Below are positions 34,901 through 45,444 of a DNA stretch of 64,000 nt, piece after piece. Below the pieces are notes generated by a model. That model was not told the DNA's origin. It did not search any database and saw only the letters and a program-made list of their open reading frames with translations. The first letter of the stretch is position 1. Every line of letters starts with the position of its first letter. The DNA is from Prinsepia uniflora (taxonomy: Eukaryota; Streptophyta; Magnoliopsida; Rosales; Rosaceae), in the NCBI GenBank assembly GCA_032719365.1, contig CM064871.1:56387056-56451055 (forward strand). The letters run 5' to 3'. Made by a program: the position numbers and the translations under genes.

Positions 34901-35585
34901 TACCTTGTACATTGTTCGAGGTACGATACCGGGCAGACTTGTGGTGTATGGTGATGGTATATAGGTTATACCCGAGGTATATTGGTGAGCGTATTGGTAG
35001 TCGGCTTAGTTCCGATACCATTGGATTAGTCGGGGTCGTGAACTGGACATTGGATACCGTGCATTGGGTCATGGTATTTCTGATGGGTCTAGTTACACAC
35101 AGGTCGAGTGAAATGCTTGTGGTTAGTGTACCCACGAGTGTGTGTCATATCAGTTTGCGACTGACAACTGTCAAGTGGTGACAGTTTGTCGAAGGTGTCA
35201 GCGTGGGTCGATCAGTGAGGTCTGATGACTTCCGGTGGGAGTAGACATCAGGATTGTTGGGTGATTGAGGAAGGAACCTTCGAGTGTTTGTGTCAGTGAC
35301 TTGGTAGATTTGACAGGTAGTGTCAATTCAGAGCATATGGCTACTGTCATTCGACGTGGTCGAGTGTAGTCGATACGACGTGAGCGTTAGTGGTATGTCT
35401 AGTTGCAGACGAGTAAGGATTGTTCTGGTTAGTTGGTGTACGAGCGTGCACGTGTTTTGAGGTCGATTCTACTTTCCACCAGATGGATGTGGAATCAGGA
35501 TAGTTGGAGTTTCGAGAATGAAACTAATTAAGGAGGGAAGAACGGTTAGATTAGGTCGGTTGGAATTTCGAGGACGAAATTAATT

Positions 35586-35598
35586 AAGGAGGGAAGGT
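35586..35598 (+). other. Polypurine tract before LTR3
   Basis: AAGGAGGGAAGGT immediately before TGTAACGACCC. Confidence 0.88.
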
Positions 35599-38500
35599 TG
35601 TAACGACCCGTCCCAAATTCCATGATTAGATTAATGACTAATCACGATTAGTGAGGCTAATTCGTGATTAGTAGAGAGAAATCGGACGAACGATATGAAA
35701 TGACCGTTTTGACCTTGGGCGTGGGCAAAACGTTGACTTTTCAATCGGGCGGTCAAATGGACTTTGACCGATGACCGTGACGTAGTTCGTGACGTCACGA
35801 GTTCATAGACAGGTGACACGTTCAATTCCGACATTCGAGGAAGAAGTTATGACGTGCGGAAGTTTAGGGGCATTTTGGTAATTTTAGTTAAAAGAGCCAA
35901 ATAGTTGACTTTTTGACCGGGATGTCCGATGGCCGAGGGCCAAGGACTATTACGTAGATAAGGACGATACGAATCCATAGACAGGCGGCACGCTGAAATC
36001 GGACTTCGAACGGGAGAGTTATAGGTCACGGAAGTTCGATTTCACTATGCACGTACTTCGAGACGGGGATGATTTGGCGAAATCTGATTTGGCAGATATT
36101 TTTAGTGGGTCCCATGGATGAGTGACAAGTGTCACTCATCCTATTGGTCAAGACCCCTAATTTGTGGATATAAGTAATTAAATAATATTAATTTAATATT
36201 TTATAATTAATCCAATTAACTCATTTCTAATCCTAGCCATCCATTCCATCCCTCAATCAATCCACACCACTCATCTAATCCTCACTTCTCTTATCAGCCA
36301 TCAAACTTCATCACTTCATTCTTCTTCATCTTCAAACCCGAACACCATCACCATATTTCTCCATTTTCTTCATTTCTTCATTTTCTTCACACACACAACA
36401 CCACCACAAACCTCCATCAAGTGTGACCGTGTGAGAGTGAGGGCAGGACTGGGATGATGAGGAGGACACGACGGCCGACCATGGTGGCTCACGGCGGCGG
36501 CTCACGGCGGGTGAACCCGTGAGGTAAGAAAATGCCCAAAAAATTCAAATTTCGGTTTCGTTAGTTTTTGTTCGATTCTAAGGATTGGGAAACATTTCTG
36601 GGGAACCTAGGAGTAGAATAGGATTGATTTCGTGGCTTGGGATGGCCGGAAACGGCCGTGAACGGCCGGAGAAAATCCGGCCACCATTGATGGCGGATGG
36701 AAGCTCGGTTTCGGGTGGTTTTTCATAGTTGTAGGGATTGGGTTAGATAGGAAATGAAGAAATAGGAATTTAGGGATTAAAATGGGACCAAACGGACCCC
36801 GAATCGGTCCGAAAACTGAAGAAAAACCGAGATAAACAGTAATGGTGAACAGTACCCGTGAATAGTAACTGGTTTAGTTTTGAGGTTGATGCCGATAAAC
36901 AGTATTTTTAACTTTCTAGGGGCTCGTGAGGGCCCGTGGGCCATAATTTGGGAAAGTGTTCAACACGGGAAATCTTCTATCCGTTGTAACGAAGATTTTG
37001 GGACTGGTCTCGTGTCAATCGGACATCGTTTCGATAGCTTTCGGGGTGTCGGAAGGTTTAGGGTCGGTTTAAAAATAGTTAAAAGTTCGGAAAAATTACG
37101 GGGCTTTGATGGGAGGTTAATTAAGTAGTTATTAACCTTCTATTAAAATTTGGACAGGTTTGGGAGTCCCGGTAATGGTGATCGGCTCGGGGAGCCGAAT
37201 GGCACGCAAATCGAGGCGGCGGCTCGGACGGTCTGTGAGTGGACCTTGTTTTCTAAATTGGTGCATGCATAAATGTTTATTATATGTTTTAAATACTTAT
37301 TTGTGATGCCATGAGTGCATTTGGATGTGTGGTTACGTATAGGCACGTATTTCGAGGTTTCGGCCCTATATGGTGCCTATACGGGGCTGTATGTCTTTAT
37401 TGGTCTAAATGAAATGGTTTTGGATTTCCAAATGGATTATGCATATGATTTTATGATGTTGATTTGGATGCTTGTGAATTATATGGTTTTACGTATTTCG
37501 AGGCGATTTACGTGCTTGCACGTAAATCGAGGTTTTTCGGTTTTACACTGATTTTCCATTCTTGTGGTTTTGGATATGATTTCATGAAATGATTGTGGAT
37601 TTGAAAAGGTAATTCTCGGACTTGAGGTCCATATGATTTATGGAATCGGGCCGGAGGCCCAATTGGTTTACGATTCGGACCGGGGTTCAGTTTCTATGTG
37701 GATTCGGGCCTAGGGCCTAGTTATGTGTTACAAATGGTTTTGATGGGTCATGGCGGTTTATGGGAACCGGCATGATCCTTTGAAATGGATTTACGGGTCA
37801 TGACGGTTTATTGGAACCGGCATGAACCCATGAAAGGATTTTATGGTTCATGACGGCTTATGGGGGACGGGCATGAATCCTTGAAAGGTTTCAAGAATGG
37901 TTTCAAAAGGTTTTTCATATTCCATCCTTTATATATGATTGTCTCCTCCGGGGAGGGTCGTTGGCTTGGGTGGACCCCGGAGTAGTCACGGAGCACTGAC
38001 TGAGTGGAGTCGCCCCCTAGTTGGGTTCCTTACTCTCAGGATGGGCATGGTTCGTTACCTCCAGGGAGGTTCATTGATTTACGGACATTGACCTGGGTGG
38101 ACCCTGGAGAGACTTAGGTTTGAGACCCCGGTTAGCACACGTGTAGCTCTATTTTACCGTGACAGGTTCTGGATATGAATATATTGGATAAACACGGTTT
38201 CAATTGGTTTGGGAAAACTGTGTTTTATGATGATAAATGGATTTGGGCTGAGATCCCACACATGTTTACTATGTTCTGGTTTTCTGTAAATTGGTTTTGG
38301 GCAGGAGCCCGTGTGACTTGTATTTACAGAATTTGGGGCTGAGACCCTAATTGTGGATGTTTTAACATATATTATTGGATAAATGGTTTTACTATGCATG
38401 CATGCTTTTTAGTGGAGGGTATAAATGTCTTTGATGGAAATGTTTTTATAAATTCTTTATTTTTGTCCACTCACAGTCTTTCTGTTTTTAATACCCTTCA

Positions 38501-38681
38501 GGTTGACAGCGGATGTGGACTGTAGCAGAGATCGAGATATCACATGCCTCCTCCGGATCCTGGCGTACTCTGATAGCCCGGGAGGGCAAAGGTCGGAAAT
38601 ATCCCTTGTCTGACACTTCGTGTCAGACGGGAGCAGGGTCATCCCGCACTAATCCCGGGGGGATTGGGATGGGTCCTGTCA
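35599..38681 (+). repeat. LARD array LTR3 (terminal)
   Basis: 3,083 bp ending GGGTCCTGTCA. No PBS follows; the sequence switches to fragment H, so this is the right end of the array. The second hairpin here reads CTCCAGGG / CCCTGGAG (38102-38109), fully paired, where LTR1 has CCCTAGAG. Confidence 0.93.
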
Positions 38682-38895
38682 CTTATGTTCCAAAATACCC
38701 CTACATTATTTAGATTCAAAGCGAACTCATTAGAACTCCATTCTTGACATACCGCATGTCTATGAACTTAGGAGTCTAAAACCTTGGTAACGCTCCTTTC
38801 GAATTGTCTAGAAAATGTCTAGGTCAAAAGGTCAACTTTTTACTTCATGGGCAAAATCGTCATTTTTCATTTTCTTAAATTTTCGGGTTATTACA
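38682..38895 (-). repeat. LTR fragment H
   Basis: On minus it begins TGTAATAACCCGAAAATTT and runs 214 bp through TTTTGCCCATG and AAAAGTTGACCTTTTGACC, the U3 pattern of the long-LTR group but clearly diverged. No polypurine tract lies upstream, so it is the start of a 5' or solo LTR. It is cut off by the LARD array; the rest may lie left of 21788. Confidence 0.6.
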
Positions 38896-39743
38896 TCATT
38901 GGAAAATTTATGGAAAGAAATTTGTGAGCAAGGTTGAAAGGTTGCGCTCAAGCCAAAGCTAGTTTTTCTTTTCACATTCACAAAAACGTACACAAGTGGG
39001 TATGTATGCACATGGAAGAAATAAAGAATATAAATTGTTCTTATTAATAAAAGGCTTTTTATTCAAAATGTCACATGAACATTAATTTTAATATCAAAAC
39101 ATACACTAAAAATCGATTTTGATCTAAGATACCCCTTAAACTTTCTTTTCATTTCAAATTGCCAATTTTTCATCCAATGTGTTAACTTAGTGTCAAATAT
39201 AAAGGTATCTGAGTCATTTTATTAGTATCTTTATTAATAGTAATTAATTAATTAATTAAAATTAATTTTAATAAACAAAAAGAAAGGTCAATTCCTACCC
39301 CTGAGCCAAAATCTTTCCCACCTAGCTTCTAGATGAGATCACAACTCTAGCAACCTCCTCAGTCTCAATTTCTTGGCCTAGTTTTTTTGGGTCAGTTTTC
39401 TCAATTTTTTTTTTAAAAGTCATTTTTATTTCACGAGCATGGGTCATGCTTTCAGTCTAAGTTCACTATCAACCCTTTTACCCCTTAGTGTCTTAGAGGG
39501 TAGAAGCAAACCTTAAAGTTGAGGCGCTTGAGCTAAGAATTGATCTTGGGACTACCACCATGGGCAAAGATGTGGGGCAGGCTGACACATGCGAGGAGGA
39601 TTAGGCCATTAAGAACAAAGTTCTAGAGCGTTTCAGATTTCATGGAAGCACCGCCATACATGACGACCGCAGAATGTTTGGATGAAGTGCGTGGACTCAC
39701 AAGGATGCCAACTCTTAGCTGACCCGGAGTTAGGGGTTCAATC
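38896..39743. other. Unassigned region, no gene seen
   Basis: AT-rich to about 39300, with a (TTAA)n-like run at 39241-39260, then mixed-composition DNA to 39743. No open frame with a recognisable domain, no RNA gene and no clear repeat boundary was found. Confidence 0.5.
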
Positions 39744-40297
39744 TATTGGAAATTATTCTACAAAATAATACCAAATAAATATGGGTGATAAGTTTACAAA
39801 CTCTATCAAACCTCTCACTAGCACTTTCAATGAAATTTGGACCAAGAACTTTTAGAAAGCAAGAAGAATATTGGAAGGAAAACACTCTAATATATTGAAG
39901 GAGAGTTACAACTCTTGGAATGAGAATGATGTATAAATAACAAGGAAACACGCCTTTATATAGGAGATTCATAAGACACATACCTAACTTCTCAATATGA
40001 ATGCAAGCTTACACAAAACTATGATAATGTAGTTGAATTCAACAATGGTGGCTACATGATGAATTCAACAATTTAGGCCATCCTAATCTTATCAATTACT
40101 TGTCAAAGATTGTAGGGTATCCAAATTTTACTTGTCAAATATTGTAGGCTATCCAAACTTTACTTGTCAAACATTGTAGGCTATCCCAACTTTACTTGTC
40201 CAAATGCATTGTATTTCATTCTTTCATCAATGAATTGTATCTTCATTCTTTCATCAATGCATTATATCTTCATTCATTTTGATTTGAATTTCTAACA
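39744..40297 (-). repeat. Ty1-copia 3' LTR
   Basis: 554 bp on minus, starting TGTTAGAAATTC and ending ...AATTTCCAATA, short inverted ends typical of copia LTRs (final CA decayed to TA). A TATATAAAGG box lies at about 39955-39964 on minus, in the usual U3 place. Three imperfect ~40-bp copies of ACTTGTCAAA(N)ATTGTAGG(C/G)TATCC lie at about 40090-40200 on plus. Confidence 0.8.
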
Positions 40298-40306
40298 CAC
40301 CCCTAA
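40298..40306 (-). other. Copia polypurine tract
   Basis: On minus TTAGGGGTG runs directly into the TGTTAG LTR start, a common copia arrangement. Confidence 0.75.
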
Positions 40307-40400
40307 AATCAAAATGCCTTTATGCCTACCATTTCTCATAGCATCTTAAAGGGCTCGACTAGGAGTAGCTTAGTGAAGATGTCAACCAATCACTACCATT

Positions 40401-41095
40401 TCTAACATAACATGTTGTGCTTTTCCTTTCATCTTGATCGCCTCCCCAATCACTATCCGATTAATCAGCTAATTTTTCTTCTTCACCAAAGTTATATAAG
40501 AGGCCAAAATTAAGAGTACCTCAAATATATCTTAATATCCTCTTAGCAGCTAGCCAATGAAATTCTCTTGGTATTTCCATGTAACGACTCACAAGTTCAA
40601 CTCCGTAGACAATATCAGGCCTTATGATTGTCAAGTATCTTAGGCTTTTAATGAGACTCGAGTATAGAATCGAGTCTATGAAATTTTCTTCTCCTTTTTT
40701 TGACAGTTTAAGTCCAGTTGCAATAGGAGTGTTGACAAAATTACAACTATCCATCTTAAACTTCTCCAAAATACCTCTCATGTAATTTTTTTTGAACTGA
40801 ATAGCTCTCATCTATTTCTTTTAAGAGTTAAAGATACCATCATTTCTTACTTCACTTATATCCCAAGAAAATAGGACATCAATCCATTTTCATTTATCCG
40901 GAACTCATTAAACATGGACTGCTTAAATTCAGCAAACATCTTTTCACTATTACCAGTAAATAACAGATCATTAACATATGGACAAAGGATTAGAAAGTCC
41001 TCATTATTGCTATTCTTCATATAGACGAAGTGTTCATATGGACATTTCATGAAACCATTTTGTTAAAAATAGTTTTCAATGCGTCAATTCCAATC
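40401..41095 (-). pseudogene. Ty1-copia reverse transcriptase / RNase H remnant
   Basis: On minus, 41050-40856 encodes the RT palm segment: YEHFVYMK ... LILCPYVNDLLFTGN ... LMSYFLGI. Next, 40811-40521 encodes the RT C-terminus and connection: LKLSKKGEENF, SLRYLTIIRPDIVY, HWLAAKRILRYI. Traces of RNase H (SDSDWGG, DERKST) follow near 40402-40475. The catalytic YVDD box reads YVND, so one metal-binding aspartate is lost. Stops and frameshifts separate the pieces, for example between 40855 and 40812. The upstream pol, protease and gag are missing because LARD fragment F starts at 41100. Dead copy. Confidence 0.9.
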
Positions 41096-41099
41096 TCAA

Positions 41100-41582
41100 T
41101 GTAACGACCCGTCCCGGAAATTAGGGTTAAGGCTGTGTTTGAGTTGGGATTAGTGAGTCAATTGGTGTTTAGTTGGTTACTTTTGGTCGGTTAGCATAGA
41201 ATGACGATTTTGCCCCTAGTCTAGGCCAATAGTTGACTTTTAGTTCGAACGGTCAATTGGGTAGTGAGCGATGACTGTGACGTAGTTCGGGGCGTCACGA
41301 GTCCGTAGACAGGTGGTACGCCTGATTCCGACATCCGAGGAGGAAGTTATGAGGTTCGGAAGGTTGAGGGCATTACCGTAATTTGGTTAAAATAGGGGGA
41401 AGAGTTGACTTTTTGTATGATCGGGCTTTGACACTTTGACCTAGGACCGTTAGGTAGATCTCGTCGTCCTGAATTCAACGACAGGCGGCACGTGTTCATC
41501 GGACCTAAGATGAGTGAGTTTACTTTAGTTGCGTGTCGGGGTGTCAGATGGGAGCAGGATTTACCTCGGTTTTCGGGGTGGA
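41100..41582 (+). repeat. LTR fragment F (LARD, G subfamily)
   Basis: Begins TGTAACGACCCGTCCCGGAA; its 483 bp follow the U3 of solo LTR G closely by eye (GACGATTTTGCCC, GACTTTTAGTTCG, ACATCCGAGGAGGAAGTTATG). It is cut by element A; the remainder is expected to the right of element A, outside the window. It sits inside copia pol. Confidence 0.82.
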
Positions 41583-43681
41583 TGTAACGACCCGTCCCAA
41601 ATTCCATGATTAGATTAGTGACTAATCACGATTAGTGAGGCTAATCCGTGATTAGTAGAGCGAAATCGGACGAACGATGCGAAATGACCGTTTTGCCCCT
41701 AGGCGTGGGCAAAACGTTGACTTTTCGATCGGGCGGTCAAATGGACTTTGACCGATGACCGTGACGTAGTTCGTGACGTCACGAGTTCATAGACAGGTGG
41801 CACGTTCAATTCCGACGTTCGAGGAAGAAGTTATGACGTTCGGAAGTTTAGGGGCATTTTGGTAATGTGGGTGAATAGGAGGTCAAAAGTTGACTTTTTG
41901 ACCGGGAGGTCCGATGGCCGAGAGCCAAAGACCGTTATGTAGATAAGGACGATACGAATCCATAGGCAGGCGGCACACTGAAATCGGACTTCAAACGGGA
42001 GAGTTATGGGTCACGGAAGTTCGATTTCACTATGCACGAACTTCGAGACGGGGACTTTTCGGCAAAATCTGATTGGGTGGATATTTTGGTGGGCCCCATG
42101 GATGAGTGACAAGTGTCACTCATCCCATTGCTTTGATCCCCCAAAATGTGGATCTAAATAATTAAATATTATTATTTTAATTATTTTATAATTAAACCTA
42201 ACAACTATTAATCCTAACCATCCAATACCAACTAACTATCAATCCTCACCATCAATCTCTCCTTCTCTCATCAGCCATCCCTTTCTTCTTTGTTCCTTAC
42301 CACCCGAAACCCCATAACCCATAATCCTCCATTTTCTTCCTTTTCCTTCAAAAACCAAAACACACAATCACACTTCACCATTCATCACTTGTATGAGCTG
42401 GGAATGACCGTGGGGGAAGGGTGAAGGGCTGAGGACGGAAAGGGTGGACGGTGGCCCACGGTGGAGGACACGGCGGAGGAGAACCCGTGAGGTAAGAAAA
42501 TTTCAAAAATTCGAAATTGGGTTTTAATGGTTTTTACTTGATTCCATTAATTGGGTGAGGTTTCTAGGACTCCCAGGAGATGAATGGGATTGGTTTCGAG
42601 GCATTAGACGGCCTGGAACAGCCGTGAACGGCGGGAGAAGTCACGGCCGCCATGGCCAAGCTCGAAGGTATGGTTTTTGATGTTTTCCTTCCATTTTGAT
42701 GTCTTAGGACTGTAGGTTAGGATTAGAGGATGAAAATGGGACAAACGGGAAGCATTTTGGTGGTCGGACGGCGGAGAACCGGCCGGGTCAAGCCGCGGGT
42801 CACGGCGACCCGGTCGCAGACATTCGGGTCGACCCGCGAGGAGGCAGGGATGACTGATGACGTCATCATGTCAGGGATGATGTCATCATGTCAGATCTGA
42901 CAATGTCAGACAGTGGGCCAATGGGAGCATGACACGTGTCACTGTCAGGGGCTGTCAGCGATGACGTAAGCAGGTACTGTAGCAGGCGCGTGAAGCCCAC
43001 GCGCAGCCACTTCAGGCGGCGCGTGAGGGCGCGTGGCAGGGAATCTGGGGAAGGTTCCAACATACGAAATCATCTATTCGATGTAACGAACATTTTGGGA
43101 CTGGTTTCGTGTCAATCGGACACCGTCTCGATATGTTTCGGGGCATCAGAAGGTTTAGGTTCGGGATTAAAAATAGTTGAAAATACGGGAAAATTACGGG
43201 GCTTTAGTGGGAGGTTAATTAAGTAGTTAGTAACCTTCTATTACGATTTGGACAGGTTTGGGAGTCCCGGTGACGGTGATCGGCTCGGGGAGCCGTATGG
43301 CACGCAAATCGAGGCGGCAGCTCGGACGGTCTGTGAGTGGACTTTGTTTTCTAAATTGGTGCATGCATAAATGTTTATTATATGTTTTATTACTTGTTTG
43401 ATGATGCCATGGGTGCAATTCTATGTGGTTACGTATAAGCACGTATTTCGTGGTTTCGGCCTTATACGGTGCTTATACGGGTCTGTATTTCTGTATTGAT
43501 TTAATGAACTGGATTTGGATTTCAAAATGATAAACTCGGGTATGAGACCCATTTGGTATTGTCTCGGGCATATGACCTCAGATATCGGGCACGGTGCCCA
43601 ACTGATGTCCTATGTTCGGGTATGAGACCCAGTCACTTTACGGTTTTGATTTCGGGTCAGGGAACCTTAAATGGATTCCCA

Positions 43682-43915
43682 GGTTCATGACGGTTTATGG
43701 GAACCGGCATGAACCGTTGTTATGGTATCGTGGTTCATGACGGTTTATGGGAACCGGCATGAACCCTTGTTGGTTATTACGGTACATGACGGTTTATGGG
43801 AACCGGCATGTTACCTCGGTTATGTTATTACGGTACATGACGGTTTATGGGAACCGGCATGTTACCTGATTATGGATATTATGGATCATGACGGTTCAGG
43901 GGAACCGGTCATGAA
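43682..43915 (+). repeat. 50-bp hairpin minisatellite, five units
   Basis: Units start near 43682, 43731, 43781, 43831 and 43882. Each contains CATGACGGTTTATGGGAACC, flanked by GGTTCATG/CATGAACC-type complements, so each folds on itself. Two units carry GGTACATG with CATGTTACC-type ends instead. Confidence 0.85.
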
Positions 43916-44205
43916 TGTTTATGTTATGTATATATATATGTTCATCTACCTTCCTTTACTTCCATTATCTCCTCCAGGGAGGGTCGTTGGCCTGGGTGGA
44001 CCCCGGAGTAGTCACGGAGCACCGACTAAGTGGAGTCACCCCCCAGTTGGGTTCCTTACTCTCAGGAAGGCTATGGTTACTATTACCTCGGGTAGGGTCA
44101 GTGGTCTGCGGACATTGACCTTGACTTTGAGATGACTCGGATTGAGACCTGGGTAGCACGCGCGTAGCTTTGGATACCGTGACAGGATTGGTTGTGTGAC
44201 TTATA

Positions 44206-44250
44206 TATATGTATGTGATGGATATATGATATATGATATATGATATGTGG
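44206..44250. repeat. TATATGA-rich simple repeat
   Basis: Runs of GATATATGATATATGATATATG in LTR4, absent from the array LTRs. Confidence 0.7.
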
Positions 44251-44725
44251 TGTGTACAGGTGTGCACAGGATTTGAGCAGTGGCTCGTTTACTTGGTTTC
44301 TTTATGGTTTGGGGCCGAGTCCCTTATGGATTTGGGCAGTGGCCGTATGGTCGTTTTCAGTGTGGTCCTTTCGACCTTGGTTTATATCTGCTTGGGCTTA
44401 GTCCCACATATGGTTTGTTTTGGATAAATGGTTTTCGAATGCATGCATGCTTTTTAGTGGAGGGTACAAATGTCTTCTTATTAAATGTTTTTATAAACTT
44501 TTGTTTTGTCCACTCACAGTTTTTAATGTTTTGACTGCCCTTCAGGTTGACATCGGATGTGGACTGTAGCAGAGACCGAGATATCACATACCTCCTCCGG
44601 ATCCTGGCGTACTCTGATAGCCTGGGAGGGCAAAGGACGAAAATATCCCTTGTCTGACACTTTGTGTCAGACGGGAGCAGGGTCATCCCGCACTAATCCC
44701 GGGGGGATTTGGATGGGTCCTTTCA

Positions 44726-45444
44726 ACGTGGTATCAGAGCGGGGTTGTCTCTATTCGAGCAACCGTGTAGCTCTTGGAGTATGTACGCAGGTCGAGGATG
44801 TGATATCTCAAGTGGCTACAGTTCGTGATTAACCTGATAGTTGGGGTGCCGGTACGATAGTTAGTAGGATTGGCATGCCTTGGTTCGGCATTTGATGCCG
44901 GGGTTGCCATAGTTCTGTCAAGGTTGACAGTGTGGGACCCTACGGAAAGATTAACGTGTTCGTATTCTGGAGTGTGATCGTGAGACGGTTAGTTGGGATC
45001 GTCTTCACGATGTCGTAGTATCGGTTCCGACGACTGATTAGATGTTGTGACCATTAGATGGTCGGATTATGTTGAGTTAGATGGATTTACTGCGGTCGGC
45101 AGTTAGCTGTCGGTTTTGTGAAATCCTAGTTGGATTTACGTCTTTATGATGTCCAGACCGCGGGGTCGGTCAGATTGTTGATTTTACTGCCTTATGCAGT
45201 TGGGTTCAGGGGAACTCTAGGTGTGATCGTGGAACCCTACCGTATGTGTATGGTTCGGAAATGGGAGTTGACGAGTGGTTTGACTTGGACGTCTATTCGG
45301 ATTTGGATTCGTTAGTCGGTCTAGTCATGTCAGCTTGTGTTGGGACTGCACTTCGCAGTCAGGGTTGTACGTATCGGTTAGACCGAGTTGGTTGTCGTGC
45401 TACTTCAGTTGTGATGGACTGTTGGTGCAACTAAGGTCGTGGGC
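44726..45444 (+). mobile_element. Element A internal region, first part
   Basis: 719 bp following the PBS, collinear with 25135 onward of the array, up to ...AACTAAGGTCGTGGGC, where element B begins. Noncoding. Confidence 0.85.
44729..44740 (+). other. Primer-binding site, element A
   Basis: TGGTATCAGAGC three bases after the LTR4 end. Confidence 0.92.

Larger units (their letters stand above)
31911..35598 (+). mobile_element. LARD internal region 2 (noncoding)
   Basis: 3,688 bp, almost identical to internal region 1. A clear difference is a 4-base deletion near 32672 (GAGTTATGGTTAGAG against GAGTTACGAATGGTTAGAG). No coding capacity. PBS at its start, PPT at its end. Confidence 0.9.
21788..38681 (+). 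mobile_element. LARD tandem array sharing LTRs (three LTRs, two full bodies)
   Basis: Order: truncated internal end (21788-22052), LTR1 (22053-25134), internal 1 (25135-28826), LTR2 (28827-31910), internal 2 (31911-35598), LTR3 (35599-38681). The repeat unit is about 6.77 kb, and copies differ only at scattered single bases. The middle LTR is shared by both bodies, the pattern left by unequal recombination between LTRs. There is no gag or pol frame, so the family depends on proteins from another element. The left edge is cut inside an internal region, so a third body once existed. The flanks (AACGA left, CTTAT right) show no TSD. Confidence 0.93.
41583..44725 (+). repeat. Element A 5' LTR (LTR4)
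   Basis: 3,143 bp from TGTAACGACCCGTCCC to GGGTCCTTTCA. The same landmarks as LTR1, plus a roughly 200-bp block (about 42845-43050) with TGACGTCA-type, CACGTG and GCGCGTG motifs that the array LTRs lack. It has five copies of the 50-bp hairpin minisatellite at 43682-43915. Confidence 0.92.

Noticed and set aside
21788..38681. Satellite or centromeric repeat
   Set aside because: The 6.8-kb period is fully explained by LTR plus body units with PBS and PPT at the proper joints.
43682..43915. CRISPR-like spaced repeats
   Set aside because: Plant nuclear context, repeats and 'spacers' are both related sequence, and the unit is an LTR minisatellite.
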